A model generated the notes under the pieces. The model was not told where the DNA came from, searched no databases, and was given only the letters and a program-made list of their open reading frames with translations. Source: Coemansia sp. RSA 922 (lineage: Eukaryota > Kickxellomycota > Kickxellomycetes > Kickxellales > Kickxellaceae). Taken from it: DNA of 43,447 nucleotides. This document shows, one piece after another, positions 30,266-39,491 of this stretch (its first letter is position 1; each line of letters opens with the position of its first letter). The position numbers were made by a program, and so were the translations under genes. The stretch spans positions 1-43,447 of the forward strand of contig JANBQS010000057.1 of NCBI GenBank assembly GCA_027577415.1. The letters run 5' to 3'.

Positions 30266-31699
30266 ATGGTTATCTCACAGGCCTCTGTCATCCATGAATA
30301 TGCCACTAAATCACCGTCAGTCAGTGGCGTACCAGGACACTTTACAGAAAATGAGCAAAACAAAATGGCAAAGCTATGGACCATGATACTGGCCCATTTT
30401 GAACAGGTCAAGGACAAGCCAGTCAAGGTTGCAAGCGAGTATCTTCATACGATAACTCGTGACTGGTCGGAGCTCGATGCCACTGACAAATTTGGAAACG
30501 AAGATCCCGCAGCAGTTACGCTGCGTGCATGGCAGTTCACCAAGGGTGAGAGTAGCATTAAGCGCTTTGGACTTGGCAGCAAGAAAGCCAAGCTCAGTCG
30601 TGAAGAGCTAGCACTCGACCGCCACGTAAACGAAACTACGCAACAGTATGTTGACCGCATCAACGGTCGCAGTGTGGCGCTTATGCCTGACAACTTTTTC
30701 CCATCTTTCGCGCACCCAAGCACTGAAACACGCGACTTTCGCGATATATTCTGGGCCACAGTATCTATCAAGCAACATCCCGACTACTGGGTGCACAGGT
30801 ACATGAGGTCTGCGGGCTGGGATGTTGATCGCGCCTTTGCTATGATTAAAGGAATTATCGAGTGGCGAGCAACGGAGGCCATTGACAAGATTATCTGCGA
30901 GGGCGAGATCCACTCTGGCCACGACGAGCAACGCCTATGTCTGTCACAGCTTATTGGCCGTGACCGACTCGGGTATCCACTAATGTTTGTAAGGGTTCGT
31001 CATATTATGCCTCGCGCCAACGAAGGGTTTGTGTTTAAACGCTACTTGCTCAGCCAATTCGAGTCTCTTCAAGTAGTGACTCGCAGATTTGGCCGCGTCA
31101 CAATGCTGTACGACTTTACAGGGTTTACGATGGACAACACACCATTTACCATGGTTCAGTTCATGGTATTCCTTGGCCGCAAGGTGTATGCTGAATCTTC
31201 CAGCGTGCTCATTCTGCTGGTTGACAGTTGGCTCTTTACAAACTTTTGGAACTTGATCCGCCCCTTCTTGGACGCAAACCTCAGTGCTCGCATTATTTTC
31301 GTCAAAGACGTAAGCGAAGTGAGGCAGTTCATTGATGAAGACCAGCTTCCCAAAGAACTGGGTGGTACGAACACGTTTGCTGCTCCATTCAAGCTCCCGG
31401 AGGAAGGCGAGAATGCCAAAATGTTTGACTTGGACGGTCGTAAAGTGGCAGAGACAGAGTGGAGAAGGCGCATTGCTGACTTTGAGAGCCTCACAAAAAA
31501 GTGGTGTGACTGTCTCGCCAGTACGTCAAGATCTACTGAGGAGTTGAACAAGCTCGCTGCCCAGCGCGACGAGGCAGGCAGAGAGGTAGAGCGCGCCGAG
31601 CTGGCCCTCAACAGGTTTACACGGTCGCGCAATAACTTTGAGCGCTTGGGCCTTGTGGACGCCGAGGGATGCCTTTTGCTACCGACCGACCAACAATGA
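30266..31699 (+). CDS. CRAL-TRIO (Sec14-like) lipid-transfer protein
   Basis: A single-exon gene of 477 residues. A helical CRAL-TRIO N-terminal part (about 165-215, with HPDYWVHRYMRSAGWDVDRAFAMIKGIIEW) precedes the lipid-binding domain (about 220-375). The latter includes GRDRLGYPLMFVRVRHI, MLYDFTGFTMDN, ARIIFVKDVSEVRQFID and QLPKELGGT; the last is the usual end of Sec14 domains. A charged, probably coiled-coil tail (about 410-465) is an addition to the classic fold. Family members carry phosphatidylinositol and other lipids between membranes; the ligand here is not predictable. It resembles fungal Csr1-type proteins. Confidence 0.93.
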   Translation: MVISQASVIHEYATKSPSVSGVPGHFTENEQNKMAKLWTMILAHFEQVKDKPVKVASEYLHTITRDWSELDATDKFGNEDPAAVTLRAWQFTKGESSIKRFGLGSKKAKLSREELALDRHVNETTQQYVDRINGRSVALMPDNFFPSFAHPSTETRDFRDIFWATVSIKQHPDYWVHRYMRSAGWDVDRAFAMIKGIIEWRATEAIDKIICEGEIHSGHDEQRLCLSQLIGRDRLGYPLMFVRVRHIMPRANEGFVFKRYLLSQFESLQVVTRRFGRVTMLYDFTGFTMDNTPFTMVQFMVFLGRKVYAESSSVLILLVDSWLFTNFWNLIRPFLDANLSARIIFVKDVSEVRQFIDEDQLPKELGGTNTFAAPFKLPEEGENAKMFDLDGRKVAETEWRRRIADFESLTKKWCDCLASTSRSTEELNKLAAQRDEAGREVERAELALNRFTRSRNNFERLGLVDAEGCLLLPTDQQ

Positions 31700-31778
31700 A
31701 ATACGGGCGCTACCTGCAGCCTCAGCAGACACAGCGCAGTAATATGCAATGTTTAGGCATATTTAGATAAAGTTTCAT

Positions 31779-31784
31779 TTTATT
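31779..31784 (-). terminator. Polyadenylation signal of the cytochrome b5 reductase gene
   Basis: AATAAA on the minus strand, 25 bases past the stop codon of the reductase gene. The two convergent genes are only 110 bases apart, so their 3' ends probably overlap or abut. Confidence 0.5.
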
Positions 31785-31809
31785 TATGACGTATGTAACC
31801 AAATTAAAG

Positions 31810-32691
31810 CTAGAACTTGAATACTTGGTCCTCGGGCTTTGAGATAATCTTGGCTTTGTCATAGCCGAGCTCGGCCAGATGCCCATCCATGGCTTTGACC
31901 ATTGGTGGCGGGCCGCAAACCAAGACCTTGATGTCGCTGGCAGGCTCAGGCATAAGCTTCTGGAGCATGTCCTTGGAGACAAATCCAGTAGCACCACTCC
32001 ATCCGCTGGGTGGGTTGTTCAGCACATAAGCGATCTCAAAGTTTTCGTGTTCGGTAGCCCACTTTTCCAGCTGCTCTCTGAGCAAAATATCGTCCTCGTT
32101 GACGTTGGCAAACACGACGCTGACCTTGGTCTTGTCCTCGGGGTTCCCCAAGATGTGCTGAATGATCTGGTACATCGGGGTAATTCCAGTACCGCCAGCA
32201 ATCATTCCAATAGCACGTACCATGTTGGGCGTGTACTTGAATGCGCCGCGAGGACCGCGGACATCGATAGCGTCACCAATGTTCATTTTGTCCAGATACG
32301 ACGAGATCACGCCCGTTGGGTATGTCTTGACCACCAGCTCAAAGTACCCCTTGTCATTGTCCGTCGAGGTCGGCGTATAACTGCGCGCTACCTCCTTGCC
32401 GTCAACTGTTGCCATCAACTGGATATGACGGCCAATGGGCAAACCAAGAAAGGCATCGGAAGAAGGCAGTGCAAAGCAATAGCGGGCCGTGTTGGGGCTT
32501 AACTGGACCTTCTTGACTAGCTTGAACTTGCGATACTCGGAGGAATGCAATACAGGACCAGCATTGGTCGATGCCGCGCTGGGCTTGGCTCCCTTGTTTT
32601 TGGTGTTGTTGGTGTTGAGCAGGACAAAGGCGATACCTGCGGCTATCAGGATCCCTACAACATAGGCCAGGCTACCAGAGTCGGAGGACAT
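31810..32691 (-). CDS. CBR1: NADH-cytochrome b5 reductase
   Basis: A FAD enzyme that passes electrons from NADH to cytochrome b5 for sterol and fatty-acid desaturation, at the ER or outer mitochondrial membrane. It has 293 residues. One N-terminal membrane anchor (about 8-25, AYVVGILIAAGIAFVLL) precedes the flavin domain with VARSYTPTS (101-109) and KTYPTGVIS (122-130). The NADH domain has GGTGITPMYQ (156-165) and CGPPPM near residue 255. The start at 32691 puts the anchor at the very N-terminus, as in Cbr1. An in-frame upstream ATG at 32805 would add 38 residues of unlikely sequence. It is a single exon. Confidence 0.96.
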   Translation of the reverse strand: MSSDSGSLAYVVGILIAAGIAFVLLNTNNTKNKGAKPSAASTNAGPVLHSSEYRKFKLVKKVQLSPNTARYCFALPSSDAFLGLPIGRHIQLMATVDGKEVARSYTPTSTDNDKGYFELVVKTYPTGVISSYLDKMNIGDAIDVRGPRGAFKYTPNMVRAIGMIAGGTGITPMYQIIQHILGNPEDKTKVSVVFANVNEDDILLREQLEKWATEHENFEIAYVLNNPPSGWSGATGFVSKDMLQKLMPEPASDIKVLVCGPPPMVKAMDGHLAELGYDKAKIISKPEDQVFKF

Positions 32692-32959
32692 TGCTGTTAG
32701 ATGGCAGAGCACGCACAAGTTAGAGAGAATGTCAATTAGAGGCAAGGAAAGGCGAAATGATAAGGCAAAGAAGCAAACACGGGTGTGGCTGACGAAAACA
32801 GTCAAAATAGTGCCATGATCAGATTACGAGCTGCACTTCTGACTCCACAGTAGATTTCTTGGTGCGGCTCATGTTGTCTCATCTTGCTTGCACTCATCTC
32901 AATTTCTCCGCATTTTTCTTACTTTTAATTAACGGCAAGGCTGCAATCGCACGGGCAGA
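32692..32959. promoter_or_regulatory. Divergent promoter, CBR1 / ArfGAP
   Basis: 268 bases shared by the reductase and ArfGAP genes. Pyrimidine-rich sequence near 32880-32935 leads to the ArfGAP start. No clear TATA box was found. Confidence 0.4.
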
Positions 32960-34451
32960 ATGGTGACACTAACTGACAAGGACAAAAAGAAGCTGGCGGA
33001 GAAGCACAACAAGCTTCTCTTAGAGCTTGTCAAGCAGCCAGACAATTCTACGTGTGCTGATTGCGGTGCTACAGGCAAGTAGCTACACATTTGCATAGAA
33101 TACGTTTTGTTAATGTCTGCTGACTAGTCCCTGTAACAGCAACAGCAGTGGCAGTTCGGCGTTAGAATGCAGAACAGCCTTCTAAACCCAGCCATATCAT
33201 ACTGCCTTCTTGTTCTAAAACTATATAGGGCCGCGCTGGGCATCTTGGAACTTGGGCGTATTTCTCTGCATTCGCTGTGGCGGGTTCCACCGCCGTATCG
33301 GCACTCACATCTCAAAGGTGAAGTCGATTAGCTTGGATAACTGGACACATAGCGAGATTGAGCACTTTCGCAAGATTGGAAACAAGCGTGCAAACGACTA
33401 TTTTAACCCGAGTCCCAGTCGCCACAGGCCGCCATCCTCAGACAGTGATTTGGAGCGCTTTATTCGTGACAAATACGAGCGCCGCAGGTTTGTTGATGGC
33501 CGCAACGGCATCCGCGATCCCACGATAGTAAATGCCTCTGCGTCGCTGCCAGATCAGCCGCTGTCAAATCAGCCGCTGTCGCCATCTGCTGGTGCTGACG
33601 AGGCATCGGCGCTCACTCGTCTGCGCGAGATGGGCTTCCTGAATGTCCGCGACAACCACGCTGCTCTTAAGCGATTCGAGTTTAATGTCGAAGCGGCGGC
33701 TGCCTACCTGCGCGGCGAATCGGCTCCTGCCCGGCCCAAGATCTCGGTGACAGACCCCAGAGTCAAGCAGCTCCTCAACATGGGATTCGACCACACCGGC
33801 CAGAACGTTCTGGCGCTGACGCAGTGCAACGGCGATGTCAACCAGGCTATCGAGCTTTTGCTTAGCGACAAGCCGCCTCCACGCACTAGTGCTGCGCCGG
33901 GAACATCGGCTAGAAGCTCGCCGGTACCTCCTGCACCAGTGTCAAAGCAGGTCCTAGCGTCTCCACCGCCTGCGGCTGCTGCTCCGGCTTCTTCTGCCAC
34001 TGCGGATCTGCTGGATGACGATTTCATTGGCGGAACTTTGATCAATACGTCAAAGCCACCGGCGGCGTCTACAGCTTCGAATAGCCTAGGTGCTCTGCTG
34101 GGCAATATGTCACTTTCGTCAGCCGCTACTTCTAATTCTCTGAGCTCGAATGATGCGTTTGGCGACTTTGGCGACTTTCTCTCTGCTGAGCCTACGACAA
34201 GAGCAAACGCTCAGCCACAGGCGACTGCTACTGGCCGCACATCAGAAACTTTGGTTGCCTCTGCTGCGTCTCCGCCCGGTCACGGTGGTCAGTCAATGTT
34301 TGACAACGATTTTATCATGTCCCTGTACTCCAAGGCACCAGCGCAAACACCAGCTGCGAGAACCGGTCCCTCACAGCCCCCCACCGCCAGCGCCCCAAAG
34401 CCAGGTGCTTCTTCTAGCAGCGCCTTTGGTGACCTCGACTTCTTCATGTAA
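32960..34451 (+). CDS. ArfGAP with two UBA domains (Ucp3/Gts1-like)
   Basis: Stimulates GTP hydrolysis by Arf GTPases in vesicle traffic. Two exons, 32960..33074 and 33229..34451, 445 residues. The intron runs GCAAGT...TATATAG, a GC-AG type, and only this choice restores CADCGATG|PRWASWNLGVF. The ArfGAP zinc finger is C32-x2-C35-x16-C52-x2-C55, with the catalytic Arg in GGFHRR at about 60. Two UBA domains follow at about 165-201 (LTRLREMGFL) and 215-252 (VKQLLNMGFD). The C-terminal half is Ala/Pro/Ser-rich with acidic Phe motifs (DAFGDFGDF, NDFIMSLYS, FGDLDFFM), which may bind coat adaptors. The domain order matches S. pombe Ucp3 and S. cerevisiae Gts1. Confidence 0.93.
33075..33228 (+). other. 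Likely GC-AG intron in the ArfGAP gene
   Basis: Donor ACAG|GCAAGT and acceptor TATATAG|GG. Reading on without splicing gives a stop two codons later, while splicing restores the conserved zinc-finger spacing. No GT donor close by gives the same protein. Confidence 0.8.
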
Positions 34452-34499
34452 ACATTAACAACGTAGCAACGTAAAAATCAACAAACTTTTGGTGATAAA

Positions 34500-34658
34500 T
34501 GTTGGCCGAATGCTAATCGAACTACGCTATGATCAAATGTAGCCACCTTGTATTCCGCTGCGTGGTGGGTATATCTTATTGACTTTTCGTTCAAGAAAAT
34601 TATAGAGAACTATGCCAGACAGAGAAGCACTAATTACTAGGCGTTTAACGATGCTACT
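34500..34658 (+). pseudogene. 3' fragment of an eighth membrane-protein paralogue
   Basis: Positions 34549-34640 read SAAWWVYLIDFSFKKI, almost the same as the C-terminus of gene B (SAAWWIYLIDFSFKRV at about 37260). DNA similarity begins near 34500 and continues past the stop. The usual LVR ending is altered and the frame runs to a later stop. No 5' part of this copy is present, so it is a truncated relic. Confidence 0.8.
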
Positions 34659-34882
34659 CCAGTAGCCCATTTCTTTAATTTAATATTTCCCTTCCAAGCT
34701 GCCAATAAACGCGTTATCCGACATTCGGTGAGCGTAAAAGACTTGCTAGCACGGCTTTTGCAGCAAGCATAGCTGCGACAGCGGACGACATGGTGCCTTC
34801 AATCCTACACAAATGGACGGCAAACTCACTCCCATTTTCTTTTCCTGTGCATTCTTTCCACTTCCTAGCCCACTTTCTTGCT

Positions 34883-34897
34883 CAAAGGCATGCTTTG
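34883..34897. promoter_or_regulatory. Inverted repeat element of gene A
   Basis: CAAAG-GCATG-CTTTG, a perfect palindrome, preceded by TTGCT and followed by TAG; 236 bases before the start of gene A. Confidence 0.65.
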
Positions 34898-35133
34898 TAG
34901 GCGTGTAAGTGCGGCTTTTTCTTTCACCCTTTGAAGTGGAAGACTGCACACCCACACCCCAGTCAAAGAGTAGCAGTTGAGGGAGGAGGAGGCCGCATCA
35001 GCGCAAAATCCCAGTCAGTCCTCTTTTTGCGAGGAAAACTAGCTCTTCTCAATTCCTTGTGAACAATTTATTGTCTTTTGCATTTTCCAATATCTCGTGT
35101 AGGCCGTACTTTAGATATAAATAAAGGGAAAAT

Positions 35134-35850
35134 ATGGAAGTTCTACTGAACCCTAGATCATGCGTCATTGATTACAATGCAGAGAGCGTTAACGTCAAGC
35201 TACAAGTTATAAAAAGCCCAGCTGAGGATGACGAGCTTTATGCAAATTGCACAAATGGAATGTCGAGCTTTCTTCACTGTCTTGGCACGGAGTTTACTAG
35301 TGAGCATGCTAAACCGCTGCGGATTATTCTGCTCCTAGAGTATTACAAGTGGTTTAATATTTACTTATTCCTTACAATTGCTCTAGCGTGTATATCTCAG
35401 AGCCAGGGATTTATTAACGCCTTGAGCAGCACAGTAGGTCTCATTCTTGTAAACGGCACGGCATTTGTCACCATTGCCATCCTGGCAGCTACTAAGCGGC
35501 TCAAGGCATTGAGATATATTTGCGAGTGGTTCATTTTCTGCTCTCAGATACTCTTTGCATATGGCTCTGACACAAGTCCCGGTTTTGCCAGTGTTGCCAA
35601 GTGCGCAGCGCAGATGTTTATCATGTCTTTTATGTATGTAGTTATTTGTTTGAATGACGACGTTAAGCTGGCTAGTGCACCTATCATTGTTCTGTCGGTA
35701 TTTGTATCGATATCCGGGGTATTTTTCCTTCACACATATGTACCCTACGAATCGGCACTGAGCATTTATGCGGCTATCATGTACGCGTTGGGATGGAGTG
35801 CGTACATTATCCACGAAGGTTACAAGAAGGTGTTGGTGAGAAAGGTTTGA
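35134..35850 (+). CDS. Multi-pass membrane protein, array member A
   Basis: A 238-residue protein of an unrecognised family repeated seven times here. It has a soluble N-terminus (about 1-70) with conserved CVID and SSFLHCLG. Six likely membrane segments follow at about 72-88, 100-119, 126-143, 157-172, 180-201 and 209-226. The third carries the family motif RYICEWFIFCSQILFAYGS, followed by TSP and KCAAQ. The end, YAAIMYALGW and KVLVRKV, is highly conserved. There is no signal peptide. A TATA-like ATATAAATAAA lies just before the ATG, and GTGAACAATTTAT upstream is shared with gene D. AATAAA occurs downstream near 35936. Function is unknown. Confidence 0.88.
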   Translation: MEVLLNPRSCVIDYNAESVNVKLQVIKSPAEDDELYANCTNGMSSFLHCLGTEFTSEHAKPLRIILLLEYYKWFNIYLFLTIALACISQSQGFINALSSTVGLILVNGTAFVTIAILAATKRLKALRYICEWFIFCSQILFAYGSDTSPGFASVAKCAAQMFIMSFMYVVICLNDDVKLASAPIIVLSVFVSISGVFFLHTYVPYESALSIYAAIMYALGWSAYIIHEGYKKVLVRKV

Positions 35851-36015
35851 GAGGGCAAATTTAGTGTACATCTTGGCGCAATAGTAGTAGTTCAACTTTT
35901 TTGTGTTTATGCTGCAATGCTCAGACAATGTAGGCAATAAACACATTCTTACATATATAAATATCACTTGGTATGCTGGTACATGTCAAGTTCAATGCTG
36001 TGCCTCAAAACTGGC
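35851..36015. terminator. 3' region of gene A
   Basis: GGCAATAAACACATT (about 35933-35947) matches the CCAATAAAC element found downstream of the relic copy and of genes B and D, and is probably the polyadenylation signal. Confidence 0.5.
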
Positions 36016-36201
36016 TCAATGAAAACTGTCATATTTGTAACTGTAAGTAATGTTGTCCGCATAACTAGCAAAGATGTACAGCTCCCTTTCGTCGTAAGCC
36101 ACGCCGAACGCTTTCTTCAATAGCCAACTTACACAGGCGTTCAGTGTATGCTCACTTGTGCAGTGTAGTGCACAAGCGCGCAAAAATTTGCCCAAGGGGC
36201 G
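36016..36201 (-). pseudogene. Orphan minus-strand coding-like exon
   Basis: Read on the minus strand, 36201 to 36016 is open for 61 codons with protein-like composition (FLRACALHC, WLLKKAFGVAYDERELYIF, ASYADNITYSYKYDSFH) and ends in a stop. It has no ATG. GTGTAG immediately upstream would fit a splice acceptor. The rest of any gene is absent: the flanking DNA belongs to the membrane-protein array. It is most likely the last exon of a gene destroyed by growth of the array. I do not recognise the family. Confidence 0.35.
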
Positions 36202-36386
36202 CTACACGCTTGAGGCTATGGAAAAAAAGATGCATTGAGGCTATATAAACAACAGGCACACAGCAAACCCGGATATGGTCCTTGCTTCCACTTGTTCACG
36301 TTTTATTATTACTTTGCTATCGTAAACTGTTTTATTATTGTGCTGCCCCACTCAACACTTGACACGATTCTTGTCGCTCTCTTGTT

Positions 36387-36401
36387 CAAAGGTCATCTTT
36401 G
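36387..36401. promoter_or_regulatory. Inverted repeat element of gene B
   Basis: CAAAG-GTCAT-CTTTG, preceded by TTGTT and followed by TAAG; 220 bases before the gene B start. Confidence 0.65.
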
Positions 36402-36621
36402 TAAGAGCGCGCTTTCTTTCTTTTTTACTTCTTTTTGCAGAGGACTTTACACAAACCGCCGGCAATGGGAAAGGAGGCAGCGTAGTTGGTTTGTGAAGAG
36501 CGGGGCTGGCCTACCCCTTTCTTCTCATCCCGCCCTCATTTTTTAGCCAATTTTTTTGTCCTTGCACCCTTCAACACTTTGGTTTCATTTTATCTATTAA
36601 ACATATAGCTGTGCCAAGACA

Positions 36622-37332
36622 ATGACGCAGACGTTTTGCATCATTGAACGTAGTGTTGAAAGTAACGAGATCGACCTATGTCTTGTCTGGGGCGAGTCAG
36701 GGAATGCTAATATTGACGAGAATACCAAATATGGCATTGCCAGCTACATGGACTGCTTGGGCGCCAGGTTCACGAGAGCAGAGGTGCAAAAGCTTCACTG
36801 TATTTTGAGAGATGTTTACCTGGCTCGGGCGTTTGTGTATCTTGTAAACATAATTTTCCTGACCCCCATTTTTGCGAATAATGCCACAAGAGGTGCTGTC
36901 ACCAGCAAAGCGGGTTTAATAACGATGTTTAGTTTTAACATCATCCTTGCCATTATACTTGTTGTCAAAAAGCAGTATGATACATTAAGGATAATGTGTG
37001 AGTGGTATGTGTTCTCAGCGCAAATGTATTTTGACCTTGGGCCATCGACAGTCACATCCGTCTTCGTAGGTGCCAAGTGCTGTGCAGTGTTGGGTATAGC
37101 GCCACTTGCGCTTGGACTCGTCACTTTGCAATCACGCTATCCAATCACAAGAACATATGCCATGGCGGTCTTTGCCATTTTGTCGGTGGGTGTGGTGTTT
37201 ATTTTCAACTTATTCATACCTTACAGGACTACTCTAGGATTGTATGCAGCCACCATGATTTCCGCTGCGTGGTGGATATATCTTATTGACTTTTCGTTCA
37301 AGAGAGTTCTAGTGAGGGATGCCAGAGACTGA
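36622..37332 (+). CDS. Multi-pass membrane protein, array member B
   Basis: A 236-residue protein and one of the most divergent members (with G). It keeps CIIE at the N-terminus, ASYMDCLG, LRIMCEWYVFSAQMYF, KCCA and the C-terminal LYAATMISAAWWIYLIDFSFKRVLVR, but the TM1/TM2 region and several loops are replaced. Hydrophobic segments number about six. The C-terminal Ala-Arg-Asp ending differs from the usual Lys/Ser-Val. Its 3' end and downstream DNA are nearly repeated at 34500-34940. The ATG at 36622 is the only start that aligns. The function is not known. Confidence 0.86.
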   Translation: MTQTFCIIERSVESNEIDLCLVWGESGNANIDENTKYGIASYMDCLGARFTRAEVQKLHCILRDVYLARAFVYLVNIIFLTPIFANNATRGAVTSKAGLITMFSFNIILAIILVVKKQYDTLRIMCEWYVFSAQMYFDLGPSTVTSVFVGAKCCAVLGIAPLALGLVTLQSRYPITRTYAMAVFAILSVGVVFIFNLFIPYRTTLGLYAATMISAAWWIYLIDFSFKRVLVRDARD

Positions 37333-37650
37333 GAGGCACTAATTACCAGGCGTTTGACGATGCTACTCCAGTAGCCCGTTTCTCTAGTTTAACATCACTC
37401 ATTCAAACTGCCAATAAACACATTATCCGATATTCTGTGAGTGTGAATAAAACTTACTAGTACCGCTTCTGCAGCAGGTGTAGCTGCGACAGCGGGCGAC
37501 ATGGCACCTTCAATCCTGCACAAAAGGACGGCAAAGTCTCCAGTGTGCTTTCACTGTTCTTTTTCCTTTTGCCAATTGCCTTGCTCAAAGGTGTTCTTTG
37601 AAAGCGTACTTGACGCATTTCTTCTTGTGGTCTGTAGAAGTGGATTGAAG
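37210..37650 (+). repeat. Segmental duplication, copy 2 (gene B 3' end plus gene C promoter)
   Basis: Partner of 34500-34940. In this copy the gene end is intact (gene B). CCAATAAACACATTATCCGA (37411-37430) is the probable polyadenylation region. Confidence 0.8.
37586..37600. promoter_or_regulatory. Inverted repeat element of gene C
   Basis: CAAAG-GTGTT-CTTTG, preceded by TTGCT and followed by AAAG; 161 bases before gene C. Confidence 0.65.
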
Positions 37651-37761
37651 CAGCCCTTTTCCCATCCTCTCTCATCCGCCGTTGTTGTAGCCGTTTTAGC
37701 GTTCTGTTCTTCTTCGAATACCGTGTAGCTCTTATTTTAGGAATATCCTCACTACTGTACA

Positions 37762-38466
37762 ATGCTCTGGAATACTTGCATCATCGATAGCAGCGCTACA
37801 AATTCTTGCGTCAAATTGAGTCTTGTCAAAAACGGGCCAGAAGATGACGAGAGCTATGCCAACGCCAAGAGAGGTATCGCCAGCTACATCCACTGTATGC
37901 GTGCCAAATTCACGAAGCAAGAGGCCGACGACCTGGGCTTTGCATTGAAAATGCAATATCTTTTATGGACGGCTATACATTTCCTCATCCTGCTTGTACT
38001 GGTGTCGATTTCACAAAACCACATAGCCATGAGGGTAGTGAATAGCACGCTGGGCCTTATAATACTAAATGGCATGGCGTTTACGGGAATAGCAGTCCTG
38101 GCTGCTACAAAGCATCTCAAGGTCCTGCGGTATATCTGCGAGTGGTATGTGTTCTGCTCGCAGATACTCTTTGCCTACAGTTCGGAAACAAGTCCAGGTA
38201 TTACCAGCGGCGCAAAGTGCGCAGCTCAACTGGCGTTGTTGTCATTGTCGCTTTTGTGCATTTCCATGATCCCTCGTGTTCAAACTGCGGGAATATTTAC
38301 CGTCTTATCCGCGGTGTTTGCATCGGTGACATTTGTGTTTATTCTTCATGCAATTTCGCCTTATGAAAGCGTCCTAGGGTTGTACGTAGCCATCATGTAC
38401 TCATTGGGATGGTATATGTATATGATACACGAGTCTTTCCAATGGGTGCTTGTAAGAAGTGTTTGA
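37762..38466 (+). CDS. Multi-pass membrane protein, array member C
   Basis: A 234-residue protein, the same length as D and E, and close to the family consensus. The N-terminus MLWNTCIIDSSATNS is followed by PEDDESYANAKRG and ASYIHCMG. About six hydrophobic segments begin near residue 72. The motifs RYICEWYVFCSQILFAYSS, TSPGITSGAKCAAQL, SPYESVLGLY and SFQWVLVRSV are intact. Its promoter is a duplicate of that of gene A. Function is unknown. Confidence 0.88.
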   Translation: MLWNTCIIDSSATNSCVKLSLVKNGPEDDESYANAKRGIASYIHCMRAKFTKQEADDLGFALKMQYLLWTAIHFLILLVLVSISQNHIAMRVVNSTLGLIILNGMAFTGIAVLAATKHLKVLRYICEWYVFCSQILFAYSSETSPGITSGAKCAAQLALLSLSLLCISMIPRVQTAGIFTVLSAVFASVTFVFILHAISPYESVLGLYVAIMYSLGWYMYMIHESFQWVLVRSV

Positions 38467-38618
38467 CGCATCTGGCTCAGATAGATGTCGCCGTTGCAGT
38501 GGCATTGGTGCGTCATTTGTAAGCAAAAGGAATGTTTGAACTTTATGTGAAAGGCCAGCAAAGGCGCACTTTTTTTTTCCTTTGCCGTGGTTCTTTATTC
38601 TTTTTACCCCAAGATGCT

Positions 38619-38633
38619 CAAAGGCGTGCTTTG
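38619..38633. promoter_or_regulatory. Inverted repeat element of gene D
   Basis: CAAAG-GCGTG-CTTTG, preceded by ATGCT and followed by AAG; 153 bases before gene D. A second, weaker copy (CAAAG-GCGCA-CTTTT) lies about 60 bases upstream. Confidence 0.6.
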
Positions 38634-38786
38634 AAGTTCATTTTTCAGCCTCTCGTCTTGTAGTTGTGGAGGCGGAGCAAGGTAGAGCCCCTCTTACATT
38701 ATTCGTTTTTTTTTTCTTGTGAACAATTTATCGTTATTTATATAACTCGTGTCGTACGTGCCTTAGGAATATCATCAAATTATACA

Positions 38787-39491
38787 ATGTTTTGGAAGAC
38801 GTGTGTTATAGAAAATGACATTGTAAGCAACAGCTCTAAGTTAGTCACTATAAGTAGTGTGCCCGAAAATAATGAAAGCTACACAAATGCTGGGAAGGGT
38901 TTCGCCAGCTACACGCATTGCATGGGCCTTGAGCTCACTAAGCTAGAGACAGAAAAGTTGCACTCTGTCTTGACCCCTCAATATTTTGTGTGGATGGCGT
39001 TCTACTTTCCCATTATGCTGGCGCTGGTGTTGCTCTCATTCAGTCAAACTGGCAAGAACGCCCTGAGTAGCCCAGCTGGCCTATTAATTGTCAATGGTAC
39101 AGTGCTCGCCGGCTTAGCTATTCTCTTGGCCAAAAAGCGGCACGAAGAGCTCAAGTATATATGTGGATGGTTTACATTTAGTACACAGATACTTTTTGCA
39201 TACAGCTCAGCGACAAGCCCAAGTGTTAACAGTGGCGTCAAATGCGCAATGCTGCTGTGCTGGCTGTCATTGGTGTTTATGGAGATTTCTAGAAACGCAC
39301 GTTTTTCAATTGCTAGCTTATCTACCATTGCTATTGCCGTGATAGTCTCTACGACAATGCCGTTTGCTCTTCATATTGTAGTACCCTATGAAACAACCCT
39401 GGGCTTGTATGCCGCCATTATGTACTCCCTGGGATGGTGTGCGTACATGGTACAGGAGTCGTTCAAGTGGGTTTTGGTAAGAAAAGTCTGA
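38787..39491 (+). CDS. Multi-pass membrane protein, array member D
   Basis: A 234-residue protein. The start at 38787 (MFWKTCVIEN) aligns with C and E; the same frame runs further upstream but through promoter sequence. Conserved parts are ASYTHCMG, LKYICGWFTFSTQILFAYSS (here CEW is changed to CGW), TSPSVNSGVKCA, PYETTLGLYAAIMYSLGWCAYM and SFKWVLVRKV. The CEW to CGW change is notable because the Glu is kept in A, B, C, E and F. Six hydrophobic segments. CCAATAAACAAG (39601-39612) is the probable polyadenylation signal. Confidence 0.88.
   Translation: MFWKTCVIENDIVSNSSKLVTISSVPENNESYTNAGKGFASYTHCMGLELTKLETEKLHSVLTPQYFVWMAFYFPIMLALVLLSFSQTGKNALSSPAGLLIVNGTVLAGLAILLAKKRHEELKYICGWFTFSTQILFAYSSATSPSVNSGVKCAMLLCWLSLVFMEISRNARFSIASLSTIAIAVIVSTTMPFALHIVVPYETTLGLYAAIMYSLGWCAYMVQESFKWVLVRKV

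Larger units (their letters stand above)
34500..34940 (+). repeat. Segmental duplication, copy 1 (gene 3' end plus promoter)
   Basis: Matches about 37210-37650. Shared blocks include CCGCTGCGTGGTGG, GATGCTACTCCAGTAGCCC, CCAATAAACRCRTTATCCGA, AGCTGCGACAGCGG and TTGCTCAAAGG. The unit spans the end of one paralogue, its polyadenylation region and the promoter of the next gene (A in copy 1, C in copy 2). Confidence 0.8.

Noticed and set aside
36235..36546. A plus-strand 103-codon frame before array gene B
   Set aside because: It spans the inverted repeat and T-rich leader of gene B and has no similarity to the array family.
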